NCBI GenBank assembly: GCA_030841965.1
Contig: JAUUSJ010000176.1
Span: 1-7,813 of the forward strand
From: Blautia sp.
GTDB lineage: Bacteria; Bacillota; Clostridia; Lachnospirales; Lachnospiraceae
Length of the DNA: 7,813 nt
Reading direction: 5' to 3'
Shown here: in pieces, positions 1 to 7,345 of the stretch
Layout of the letters: each line of letters starts with the position of its first letter
How positions within the stretch are numbered: the first letter of the stretch is position 1
Program-made: the position numbers and the translations under genes
Notes under the pieces: generated by a model
Told to the model about the DNA's origin: nothing
What the model saw: the letters and a program-made list of their open reading frames with translations, nothing else
Database searches by the model: none

Positions 1-1
1 A

Positions 2-52
2 TATTTCAATAATTTCAAAGAACTATTTATCCACTTTTACGGGACAGTAGTG
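2..52. repeat. Left copy of a 51-bp perfect inverted repeat, probable insertion-sequence end
   Basis: This stretch is the exact reverse complement of 7763-7813, with no mismatch over 51 bases; identity stops where the flanking genes begin. It contains the inward-facing motif ACGGGACAGTAGTG and, further out, a small direct repeat of TTTCAA. It cuts into the 3' end of the acetyltransferase gene, whose stop codon (37-39) lies inside the repeat. A repeat that interrupts a different gene at each end of the window behaves like the tip of a mobile element. The motif resembles ends I associate with IS4-like elements of Bacteroidales, but that is recollection, and no transposase is visible. Because the identity spans 51 bases, more than most IS terminal inverted repeats, both copies are probably the same end of the same element. 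The exact element boundary may be a base or two inside position 52. Confidence 0.8.
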
Positions 53-549
53 TTATTAGGAATATCTTTTGTAACTACTGCGTTAGCTCCGATAGTTACA
101 TTATTACCAATATGGACTGTTCCTAGAATTTTCACTCCCAATCCGAAGAAACAATTATCTCCTACAGTTGTCTTTATGTCTGTTCCATCTTTCTTCCCGA
201 AGACTACTCCTGGAAGAATAGTACAGTTTTTTCCTATTTTGCAACCTTTTGCAATATGGGTGAAATCTCCAAAATGGAATAATTGTAGTCCTGGTCCCAC
301 AGTGTTAGGGTAAATAGTTAAATTCATTTTTCGACTGAAATATTTAAGCCAAAAAAGGTGAAATAGCATTTGTAATTTCCCCCCCTGAATATTTATGTAA
401 TATTCAGTCATGCGCAAATGTTTTATGAAGTGATAAATATACCACCGTTCATTTTTTAATATAAAATCTTTTATAGTGACGGGAGAATCTTTAAATATTT
501 TAAAATCTTGTTCGAGATATTGTTTTAAGTCTTTTTTGTTTCTTATCAT
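37..549 (-). CDS. 3'-truncated serine acetyltransferase-type (left-handed beta-helix) O-acetyltransferase
   Basis: This gene probably encodes a cytoplasmic acetyl-CoA-dependent acetyltransferase that O-acetylates a sugar of the repeat unit. Residues 1-75 are a helical region of the kind seen ahead of the beta-helix in serine acetyltransferase homologues. Residues 79-165 carry hexapeptide repeats, visible as IAKGCKIGKNCTILPG and, after a TVGDN turn, VHIGNNVTIGANAVVTKDIP. His92 in the LFHFG segment is a candidate catalytic histidine by family position. Family members normally continue past the DIP(N/D)N turn with a VVGNPA-like stretch and a short tail. Here that part is missing: from about residue 167 the codons come from the inverted repeat, which supplies the last residues and a TAA stop. 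The start at 549 lies 10 bases after the upstream glycosyltransferase stop. Since most of the helix remains, some activity is conceivable. A role in cysteine synthesis is less likely given the neighbours. GC content appears higher in the C-terminal part than in the first 75 codons. Confidence 0.88.
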   Translation of the reverse strand: MIRNKKDLKQYLEQDFKIFKDSPVTIKDFILKNERWYIYHFIKHLRMTEYYINIQGGKLQMLFHLFWLKYFSRKMNLTIYPNTVGPGLQLFHFGDFTHIAKGCKIGKNCTILPGVVFGKKDGTDIKTTVGDNCFFGLGVKILGTVHIGNNVTIGANAVVTKDIPNNTTVP

Positions 550-559
550 ATATTGAATT

Positions 560-1588
560 TTATGAGATTAATGCCATTAAACGAATTAGCCAATATTGTT
601 TAAATCTTTTAGCCCAAAAGAAGAGAGCATATTTTAACGGTAGTTTAAAAATTGGATATTTAGAATATATTTCACTCCAAATATGTATTTTGCACACTTC
701 TACTAACCATTCATTTTTTTGAGTATTAGAGCATTTAGATTTAAGAACTTGAAGAATAGAATTACGACAATAACCGATAAGCATGCGCATAGCTCTAAGT
801 TGATCACTTTCTGAAGGATTGTTTAACTCATTGAGCTTGTTAGAAATATATCGATAAAATATTATATTTTTTTCGACTCTATCAAAACGAACTTTTCTGG
901 TTAAAGACGTTGTATTTACGTAATAGTGGTAGTATGTTCGTGGAATTAGAGCTGCTTTTTTTGCATGATTGAGAAAATCTATATTGAAGATAAGATCTTC
1001 ACTTATTAATTCACGTTCACTATGAAAGCTGATTTTATATTTATCAATCAAAGAACGTTTATAAAAAGCAGTACAAGCAGACATTTCTATGAGTCGATCT
1101 TTTTTTTCAGTTGGCATAGAACCTATCATTTCCATTGCAAGTTGTTTAGTCGTTTTAGGACTTTCATATATGCTTAACTTTTTTGATTCATTATGTCCAT
1201 AAACTGTTCCGTCATCTGTAAACGATTCAAACTTATAATAAATAGCATCTAAATTATTACTTTTTGCAAGTTCGTATAATTCTTCATAAGCATTTAGATC
1301 TATATAATCATCTGAATCCAAGAAAGAAACAAATTCTCCTTCTGCTATATTAAGTCCAGAATTACGGGCAAATCCTAAACCTTCATTTTTTTTATGAATA
1401 ACTTTTATTCGAGAATCTGTTTTTGCATATTCATTACATAACTTAGGACAATTATCTGGAGATTCATCATCTACCAAAATAATTTCCAAGTCTTTTAATG
1501 ATTGATTTTGTAATGATTTTATACATGTAGCAAGATATTTTTCTACATTATATATCGGAACAATGATTGAAACTTTGGGTGAATTCAT
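560..1588 (-). CDS. Family 2 glycosyltransferase (GT-A fold), 342 aa
   Basis: This is a predicted inverting glycosyltransferase that transfers a sugar from a nucleotide-sugar donor to the growing lipid-linked repeat unit at the cytoplasmic membrane face. The GT2 domain occupies residues 6-110: it opens with VSIIVPIYN, has the DD pair at 40-41 in the nucleotide-binding strand, an NEG-x3-ARN segment at 68-76, and the metal-binding DSDD at 91-94. The C-terminal part (about 110-342) is variable and ends in a basic, aromatic-rich segment (around 310-342) that could lie on the membrane. The start at 1588 puts the methionine five residues before the first beta strand, as usual for the family. A 35-base gap, the largest between genes here, separates it from the preceding glycosyltransferase; I see no promoter in it. 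Length is normal, with no frameshift. Donor and acceptor sugars cannot be told from sequence. It is the most divergent of the three GT2 genes. Confidence 0.93.
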   Translation of the reverse strand: MNSPKVSIIVPIYNVEKYLATCIKSLQNQSLKDLEIILVDDESPDNCPKLCNEYAKTDSRIKVIHKKNEGLGFARNSGLNIAEGEFVSFLDSDDYIDLNAYEELYELAKSNNLDAIYYKFESFTDDGTVYGHNESKKLSIYESPKTTKQLAMEMIGSMPTEKKDRLIEMSACTAFYKRSLIDKYKISFHSERELISEDLIFNIDFLNHAKKAALIPRTYYHYYVNTTSLTRKVRFDRVEKNIIFYRYISNKLNELNNPSESDQLRAMRMLIGYCRNSILQVLKSKCSNTQKNEWLVEVCKIHIWSEIYSKYPIFKLPLKYALFFWAKRFKQYWLIRLMALIS

Positions 1589-1623
1589 GTATTTTATTTA
1601 ATCTGTAATGTAACTTTTAGATC

Positions 1624-2604
1624 TTATTTATTGCATATTTTTCTAAAAATCAGAATAATTTTGTCTATAATATAAAAAGGTAAATGACTTATAAATAAAA
1701 ATTTTAGCATATAATTAGTTTTGGTCGTAGGTTTGGTAGCTGCTAAAATATCCAAATTTAAAGTTTTTAATATATCAATTCGCTTATTTCGAGGAAGTCT
1801 ATCGGATGGCGTATACATATTATAAACTATCGTAAGAAATCTATCTATATTTTCTCTTTCGAACCAATTTCTATATTGTTCAGATTTATATTTTTCTTCA
1901 AGATTGCATCTTAATTTATATACAATGGATTGACATTGATAAAGTTCTTCAAATTTACGTTTCTTGAACATTAATGAATCTTGATGTACAATATAATGAT
2001 ATAAACATTTTGATGATACGGCTATTTTTGTAATATATTGGCAATAATTTAAGGTGAATATGAGATCTTCTCTAATTGTAATATTATCGGGGAAATAAAT
2101 TTTTTGCATTTTTATAATTTGACTTCGAAACAGCTTATTACAAGTATAACCAAAAATGCCTAATTGTTCAAGTTTATATATTGTTTTTATAAATGATTCA
2201 TTTGCTATAGGTTGTGCATATCGATAGTTTGTAGTGTCACTCTTTTCTTCGATAAATCCTTGAAATACAATATCTGAAGTTTCATCAAATAGATAATTTT
2301 CCAAAAACTCTTTTTCGACCCAATCATCAGAATCTATAAATGTCAACCATTTTCCTTTCGCCTGTTCAATACCTATATTTCTAGCTTTACTTGCACCTTC
2401 GTTTTTTTTATGAATAACTTTAAAACGTTTGTCTTTATTGACATATTCATTGCAAATGTCACCTGATATATCGGATGAACCATCATTAACAAGAATACAT
2501 TCAAAATTTGTGACTGTTTGATTGACTATACTATCAAGGCATTGTCGTAACTTTTCTCCAGTATTATATATAGGAATAATAATTGAAATCTTAATATCAT
2601 CCAT
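1624..2604 (-). CDS. Family 2 glycosyltransferase (GT-A fold), 326 aa
   Basis: This is a predicted GT2 sugar transferase of the repeat-unit assembly pathway. Residues 5-100 form the catalytic N-terminal half: ISIIIPIYN at the start, VNDGSSD at 39-45, KRFKVIHKKNEG at 59-70, ARN at 74-76 and the divalent-metal motif DSDD at 91-94. The C-terminal third is rich in Lys, Ile and aromatic residues and ends in a short hydrophobic and basic stretch (about 300-326), suggesting peripheral membrane contact. The start codon at 2604 overlaps the end of the preceding GT2 gene by 8 bases, which suggests translational coupling. Over residues 6-94 I counted 57 of 89 identities with that neighbour without gaps, and 45 of 89 with the downstream GT2. 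It is therefore probably one of a local set of paralogues whose acceptor-side halves have diverged. The gene appears more AT-rich than the pyruvyl transferase genes. Donor specificity is unknown. Confidence 0.93.
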   Translation of the reverse strand: MDDIKISIIIPIYNTGEKLRQCLDSIVNQTVTNFECILVNDGSSDISGDICNEYVNKDKRFKVIHKKNEGASKARNIGIEQAKGKWLTFIDSDDWVEKEFLENYLFDETSDIVFQGFIEEKSDTTNYRYAQPIANESFIKTIYKLEQLGIFGYTCNKLFRSQIIKMQKIYFPDNITIREDLIFTLNYCQYITKIAVSSKCLYHYIVHQDSLMFKKRKFEELYQCQSIVYKLRCNLEEKYKSEQYRNWFERENIDRFLTIVYNMYTPSDRLPRNKRIDILKTLNLDILAATKPTTKTNYMLKFLFISHLPFYIIDKIILIFRKICNK

Positions 2605-3523
2605 GCTGTGATGTTAAATTAATCATTTTAATAAACAATAGCTTGAACTTTGTTTTTTTATTTACATAAAAAAGGCTTTTTATTTTCATTTCATTAAGAA
2701 GAGAATTGAATTCTTTTCGTTCTTCTTTAGTAAGAGCCCTTCTTAAATTCCAAAGAGTATTCATAAAATATCCATATACAAGTCCTTCGTAGAGCCATTT
2801 ATCTTTATTTTCATTTTCATATGAACGTATTATATGCAGATGTTCAAAAGTGATGTGAATATTTTTTCTTAAATTATTTTCAAAATTCTTCATTGCGGAA
2901 TTTGGGCGCTCGTAATACCTATAAGCCCCAATATTGGAGAAAGCATATTTTTTTACTCTGTGAATAATTGATGTAAAGAATAAAAAGTCTTCAGAAATAT
3001 CAATATTTGGAATAAATCTGTAATTACCGATAATATCACGTCTAATTAATTTATTCCATAAAGAGTTGGTGCGTTTATTTAACCAAAAATAAGCAATTTC
3101 TTTTGGAGTGCTTAGACATTTATTTTCTAAATGTGTTAGGGTTTTAGTACCATCAAGACAAATGCGAAAATAGTTTTTTTGTATAACACTTGCAGTATGA
3201 CATTCAATAGGTATAGTTAAAAAATCTTCGGTTATGTCATCATCAGAATCAATGAAAGATATCCACTCGCCTTTTGCTTGATTTAAGGCTATATTACGGG
3301 CAATACTTACTCCTTCATTGGTTTTATGAATAACTTTGAACCGTTTATCTTTTTTCGAATATTCATCACATATTTCTCCAGATTTGTCTTTGCTACCATC
3401 ATTAACCATGATAACTTCAAAATCTTGATTTTTCTGCTGTAGAATAGAATTAAGACAATTTCTTAAATAAGATTCACTGTTATAAACAGGTATTACTACT
3501 GATATTTGAGGATTTTTTTCCAT
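2597..3523 (-). CDS. Family 2 glycosyltransferase (GT-A fold), 308 aa
   Basis: This is the first of three consecutive GT2 enzymes in transcription order, and predicted to add one sugar of the repeat unit in the cytoplasm. The fold is visible from ISVVIPVYN (7-15), VNDGSKD (40-46), KRFKVIHKTNEG (60-71), ARN (75-77) and the metal-binding DSDD at 92-95, which is followed by a further Asp. The second half (about 100-308) includes ISEDFLFF around residues 176-183, a pattern common in this subfamily, and a Tyr/Arg-rich YRYYERP segment. It starts 4 bases after the stop of the upstream pyruvyl transferase gene, and its own TGA overlaps the start of the next GT2 by 8 bases. No Shine-Dalgarno sequence is visible. 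It is slightly shorter than its two neighbours but otherwise intact. Substrates cannot be predicted. Confidence 0.93.
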   Translation of the reverse strand: MEKNPQISVVIPVYNSESYLRNCLNSILQQKNQDFEVIMVNDGSKDKSGEICDEYSKKDKRFKVIHKTNEGVSIARNIALNQAKGEWISFIDSDDDITEDFLTIPIECHTASVIQKNYFRICLDGTKTLTHLENKCLSTPKEIAYFWLNKRTNSLWNKLIRRDIIGNYRFIPNIDISEDFLFFTSIIHRVKKYAFSNIGAYRYYERPNSAMKNFENNLRKNIHITFEHLHIIRSYENENKDKWLYEGLVYGYFMNTLWNLRRALTKEERKEFNSLLNEMKIKSLFYVNKKTKFKLLFIKMINLTSQHG

Positions 3524-3527
3524 AATA

Positions 3528-4655
3528 TCATTTAAGGCATTGTGCTAAATATTGCATTGCATACGTTCTCATTTCTTCTATTCGAATATTGACAGAAGTA
3601 TAGTCTATAGGTACAAGTATATTGTCCATTGCTACAATATCTTCAATCATTTGGTAACGATTTTCAAGTCCAAATTGTCTTAATATAGCAATTGCTCGGT
3701 CATCGTCAGGGTTATGAACTCCTATCCAATTATATGACCAGAATGGGCGATTAAATAACGCTGAAAACAATGTACCATGGAATGACTGTGTTAATATTAA
3801 TGAGGCATTTTTCATTAATCCTAAAAAGGGTAGAGGGCCTGTATGTTCAAAACGTTTAATCCCATATTGATCTAATTTATAAATGGCATGTTGCTTGAAG
3901 TCAATTGTATATACTGGTAAGCCCGTTTTTTGGGATATTTGCTGAATTTCTTGGTTTGTTTTTTTGCGATTATGGTAAAAAGCATAATTAAAAATATACT
4001 TCTCTTTAATTTCGGGCACAGGAAGGATTTCACACCATTCTTTAGGAGATAAAAGTAAGGTTGGGTCAGCTACAATTTTGACTTCTTTTTCTGTGAGTTC
4101 TTGTAGCCATTGTTGACCGTGTGGCTCTCTAATAGAAATATGCTCAAATTCTGATAGTAATTGTTTGTAAATCTGTATATTATCAGCTTTTTTAAGAATG
4201 TTTTGTCCACCCATACTTGGAGAATAAGCTATCTTACGTACATTGTGTGTGAAATTTAAATAGTATTCTTTTCCCGCATCTGGGCAACATACATTCCATA
4301 CTTGATCTCCGCCAGCAATGATCATGTCATAGTTATGGGCGATATTCGCAAGTTCCTTGTTGGTTGATAAATCTCCTTTACTTAAGACTAAGTATTTGTG
4401 TGAAAATTCTTCATAATCCTTTATAGAACTGCGATAGGCCTCTAAATGAGTTAATCGCTTCCAGTTTTCTTTGAACATATGACGGTTGATTCTATAGTCG
4501 AATAAACCATACATATTACGTGATGCGGAATTCGCATAATTTATTAGTTCACATTCATGGTGAAATTTATGCGATATGACATATTGTAATGCAAAAGCTT
4601 GAAGCATCGAACCGCAATTGTGGGATGCTTGAAATGTTAAAATGCCGATTTTCAT
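3528..4655 (-). CDS. Polysaccharide pyruvyl transferase family protein (CsaB-like), 375 aa
   Basis: The protein belongs to the polysaccharide pyruvyl transferase family (PF04230), whose characterised members move pyruvate from phosphoenolpyruvate onto a sugar to make a ketal, adding negative charge. Visible family landmarks in order are: MKIGILTF with an NCGSMLQAFAL segment (1-24, the usual N-G-x-LQ-A-x-AL pattern), the loop GGDQVWN at 115-121, SIREPHG at 174-180, ADPTLLL at 196-202, and the C-terminal TQSFHGTLFSAL at 289-300, which contains the conserved SFHG. Its ATG overlaps the flippase stop as ATGA (4652-4655), suggesting coupled translation. The first GT2 begins 4 bases downstream. Its length is typical and no motif is missing. 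By hand count on five rows it averages about 35% GC, higher than the GT2 genes beside it, which may reflect separate acquisition. Function as a true pyruvyl transferase is inferred from family only; many Bacteroidales members are untested. Confidence 0.93.
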   Translation of the reverse strand: MKIGILTFQASHNCGSMLQAFALQYVISHKFHHECELINYANSASRNMYGLFDYRINRHMFKENWKRLTHLEAYRSSIKDYEEFSHKYLVLSKGDLSTNKELANIAHNYDMIIAGGDQVWNVCCPDAGKEYYLNFTHNVRKIAYSPSMGGQNILKKADNIQIYKQLLSEFEHISIREPHGQQWLQELTEKEVKIVADPTLLLSPKEWCEILPVPEIKEKYIFNYAFYHNRKKTNQEIQQISQKTGLPVYTIDFKQHAIYKLDQYGIKRFEHTGPLPFLGLMKNASLILTQSFHGTLFSALFNRPFWSYNWIGVHNPDDDRAIAILRQFGLENRYQMIEDIVAMDNILVPIDYTSVNIRIEEMRTYAMQYLAQCLK

Positions 4656-6193
4656 ATTATTTGTTTGTTGTTTTTATGTAATTTTTTATAAATGGTCTCT
4701 TTTATCATCATTTTTTCATTGCAACTCATTCCTATGAAATATATAATAATTATTGATGTGATAACTGAAGTGCCAGATAGCAATATCAATCTTAGAAACG
4801 AAGAAGGCATAAAATAGAAATATAATCCTGGTATAATGCATGATAATATTGTTACTATGCCAATACGTAAATAGACACTATGAAAAAATGTTTTTATAGA
4901 GAACGGTACGTAGTGACGAGCGTAAAATAGGCGAACAATTTGAGCTATAATATCAAAAAAAAGTTGTATAATAAAAACCCATAATGGGTGGAAATTTGCT
5001 GAAAGCATAATGTAAGAAGACGGAATGACAAGCAGTAAAATTATGCTATTAGTAATTTGGTAGTATTTTATTTGTCCATTAGCTATTATTGCTGCTCCTA
5101 TTCCGTTTGATATAGAATCAACTAAAGATATAGCTAACATTATTCTGACAAAATCAGCTGTGTATGTAGGCACTTCTGTCAGCCAAATATGTAGCACTTG
5201 CTCTATTTCAAAAAAGAAAGGGAGAGCTAATATGAATAGTACAAAATAAGAAAATTTACAACTGCGGTGAACAAGAGATATCATGTATTGGTAATCTTTT
5301 GCTGCACACGATTTATATATTTGGGGATTTATTGCAACTTGAAAGTTTTGGCAAAAAACATTGATTGCTCCTTGTACTTGTACGGCAATGGCACGTGCTG
5401 CATTTACAGCTAAGCCTGCAAACATATTTAGTAAGATGTTAACTCCTTGTGTTAAGCCTATCATTGCTATATTACCTAATAGATTCCAAATAATAAAATT
5501 GCCAAGGCGCTTAATAAGATTTTTGTTGATACTCCATATTAATTTTGTTTCTGGGAAATGCTTGTTTGAGTAATATTGATAGATAATGCGTATTAGTAAT
5601 TGTATGCAAAACATTAAAATTGCATAAGAGATAAGCTTGTCATAATTTACTATCAATAGTAAGTAGACTATTAATAATTTCGCACATCCTTCGAATATGG
5701 AAATATAGGCAAATGCGCTCATTTTCTCATGTGCTATAATAATAGCATTGTATGGAAGACTTACAAGAATGATGACACAAGAAAGAATAGAAAGTTGGTA
5801 TGTCCATAAAGCCGCATGCATTCTGTTTTCTGGTATTACTAATTTTTCATGAAAAAACCACAATCCTATACTTTCTGCTAATAATAAAACTATTATAGCC
5901 ATAAATATGTGTATATATACACTTGTGGAAAATGTTATTTGTGTTTGATGGAAATTATTTTCACCAAGTGCATAGTTTAAAAAACGTTGTGTAGCACTAG
6001 TGAGAGCACTTTGCATGAATGTGAACATTGCTACAAGGCCACCAACAACATTGTATATTCCATAATCGTCAATTCCAAGAACTTGAAGAATCAAACGGCT
6101 AGTATATAAAGATATTGCCATATTAAGCAACATCCTAATATATAGCATAATTGTATTTTTAGCTAATCTTTTACTATTGGAATACTGAACCAT
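4652..6193 (-). CDS. Wzx-type oligosaccharide flippase (MATE/polysaccharide transporter clan), 513 aa
   Basis: This is a predicted integral inner-membrane protein that flips undecaprenyl-diphosphate-linked repeat units to the periplasmic face. The N-terminus reads KRLAKNTIMLYIRMLLNM and then LGIDDYGIYNVVGGLVAMF (39-57), the signature of the large Bacteroidales flippase group. Hydrophobic segments suitable for membrane spans are visible near residues 14-36, 44-64, 92-113, 130-153, 160-182, 186-206, 231-250, 252-275, 312-332, 348-370, 378-398, 403-424, 440-462 and 467-488, giving about 14, as expected for the family. The middle region AARAIAVQVQGAI (265-277) and the following NPQI are also usual for it. 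Its ATG directly abuts the TAA of the upstream pyruvyl transferase gene with no spacer, and its TGA overlaps the next start by 4 bases. No polymerase gene accompanies it here. Annotation as a general MATE exporter is possible but unlikely in this setting. The gene is complete. Confidence 0.93.
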   Translation of the reverse strand: MVQYSNSKRLAKNTIMLYIRMLLNMAISLYTSRLILQVLGIDDYGIYNVVGGLVAMFTFMQSALTSATQRFLNYALGENNFHQTQITFSTSVYIHIFMAIIVLLLAESIGLWFFHEKLVIPENRMHAALWTYQLSILSCVIILVSLPYNAIIIAHEKMSAFAYISIFEGCAKLLIVYLLLIVNYDKLISYAILMFCIQLLIRIIYQYYSNKHFPETKLIWSINKNLIKRLGNFIIWNLLGNIAMIGLTQGVNILLNMFAGLAVNAARAIAVQVQGAINVFCQNFQVAINPQIYKSCAAKDYQYMISLVHRSCKFSYFVLFILALPFFFEIEQVLHIWLTEVPTYTADFVRIMLAISLVDSISNGIGAAIIANGQIKYYQITNSIILLLVIPSSYIMLSANFHPLWVFIIQLFFDIIAQIVRLFYARHYVPFSIKTFFHSVYLRIGIVTILSCIIPGLYFYFMPSSFLRLILLSGTSVITSIIIIYFIGMSCNEKMMIKETIYKKLHKNNKQII

Positions 6194-7345
6194 TTATTTC
6201 AGATTATTAATTAGATATTGTGCAGAATTTTCTTGCATTTCCTTTAAAGATGTATTTAATTTGTTTCTATTAATAGAAGGAAAATCTTTTAAATTGTTAA
6301 AATTCAATATTCTATCATGAAGATGTAATGCATCAAGTAAAGTATTTATGCGGGAATTTCGACTTTTTCCGTTGATTGCCTTGTCTAATAAAATATAAAA
6401 ATTGTCATTTAGCATAATGGAAAATGCGAATCCATGAAATGAATCGGTAAAGACCATTTTAGCATTTTTAATCAAACTTATAAACTCTCTGGGACCGGCA
6501 TCTGCAATTGTGTGGTATTTCATGTAGCAAGTTAATGAAGTCTCTCCAAGTATGATTATTTTATATCCTTTGCTTTTTGCTATTGAGGTGCAATAAGTAA
6601 GGACTTGTTTTGTAACTCCTTTTATGAAAAATAAAAGAATGTACGGATCTTTAATTTCTGTTTGGCTAGCAATACTTTTCCAATAATCAGCTCCTATGAG
6701 CAAAGTGGGATCTAAACATACGGGAACTTGTTTATCTATAATTTGCTTTACTAAATCTGCTCCTTCTTTCTCCCGAACAGATATCATTTTGTAAGTTGAT
6801 AACCAAGGTTGAAATAATATTTTATATTTATCGTCCAAAGCTGAAACACCAAAACTTGATGCATAAGATATTTTGTTGGGAGAATTTGTGAATGTTAAAA
6901 AATAGGGTTCAAGAGGAATACCAATAGTTGGATTCCAAACTTGATCACTACCTGTGATATATATATCATATTGAGGTGGAGTTTCATATAATTGATCAAT
7001 ACATGGATATGGTTCTGAATAGACGGACATTGCATTAAAGGCATCAAATCTCTTTTTACGTTTTTGTCTTGCCTCTGAGTAAATCTGATTTTGTATTCTA
7101 TTATATATTTTTCGTAAAGGTTTTTTTATTACTTCCAATCTTGATTTTTGTGTTTGGTCAATATATGGTTTTTCATATATTGTGTATTTCTTACTAGGGA
7201 TAAATCCTTCGTGAATGTTTCTATATAAATCAATTATAAATCCATTATATCCTTGTAAAGTAATAAATTTCCATAAGGCATGCGCTTGAAGGCAAGCACC
7301 GTAATTTGTTGATTTATGAATTGTAATAATTCCTACTTTTTTCAT
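6194..7345 (-). CDS. Polysaccharide pyruvyl transferase family protein, 383 aa
   Basis: This is a second PF04230 family member, predicted to transfer a pyruvyl group, or do a related chemistry, on a cell-surface glycan in the cytoplasm. Counting from the ATG at 7345, the motifs are: NYGACLQAHAL near 14-24, GSDQVWNP at 132-139, SVREKEGADLV near 189-199, LDPTLLIG around 211-218 and TDSFHGFAFSIML around 300-312, including the conserved SFHG. I chose the ATG at 7345; an in-frame TTG at 7354 would add three residues but is a weaker start, and the family N-terminus MKKVGIITIH fits the ATG. The gene overlaps the truncated FrhB-like gene by 32 bases and runs straight into the flippase. It differs clearly in sequence from the other family member (3528-4655), so the pair probably acts on different acceptors rather than being a recent duplication. 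A cluster of basic residues (about 71-99) sits before the DQVWN loop. Confidence 0.92.
   Translation of the reverse strand: MKKVGIITIHKSTNYGACLQAHALWKFITLQGYNGFIIDLYRNIHEGFIPSKKYTIYEKPYIDQTQKSRLEVIKKPLRKIYNRIQNQIYSEARQKRKKRFDAFNAMSVYSEPYPCIDQLYETPPQYDIYITGSDQVWNPTIGIPLEPYFLTFTNSPNKISYASSFGVSALDDKYKILFQPWLSTYKMISVREKEGADLVKQIIDKQVPVCLDPTLLIGADYWKSIASQTEIKDPYILLFFIKGVTKQVLTYCTSIAKSKGYKIIILGETSLTCYMKYHTIADAGPREFISLIKNAKMVFTDSFHGFAFSIMLNDNFYILLDKAINGKSRNSRINTLLDALHLHDRILNFNNLKDFPSINRNKLNTSLKEMQENSAQYLINNLK

Noticed and set aside
32..52. Short hairpin in the repeat (CACT pairing with AGTG)
   Set aside because: The stem is only four base pairs with a loop of about 13 bases and no following T-run, too weak to call a terminator or functional structure.
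50..313. Plus-strand open frame of 87 codons
   Set aside because: It lies wholly opposite the beta-helix acetyltransferase, has no recognisable domain, and the minus-strand protein shows clear hexapeptide repeats.
1589..1623. Possible internal promoter or terminator in the 35-base gap between two GT2 genes
   Set aside because: The gap is A/T-rich but has no promoter box pair and no stem-loop.
5361..5573. Plus-strand open frame of 70 codons
   Set aside because: It is opposite the middle of the flippase, which is continuous and well conserved there; no domain is visible in the plus-strand product.
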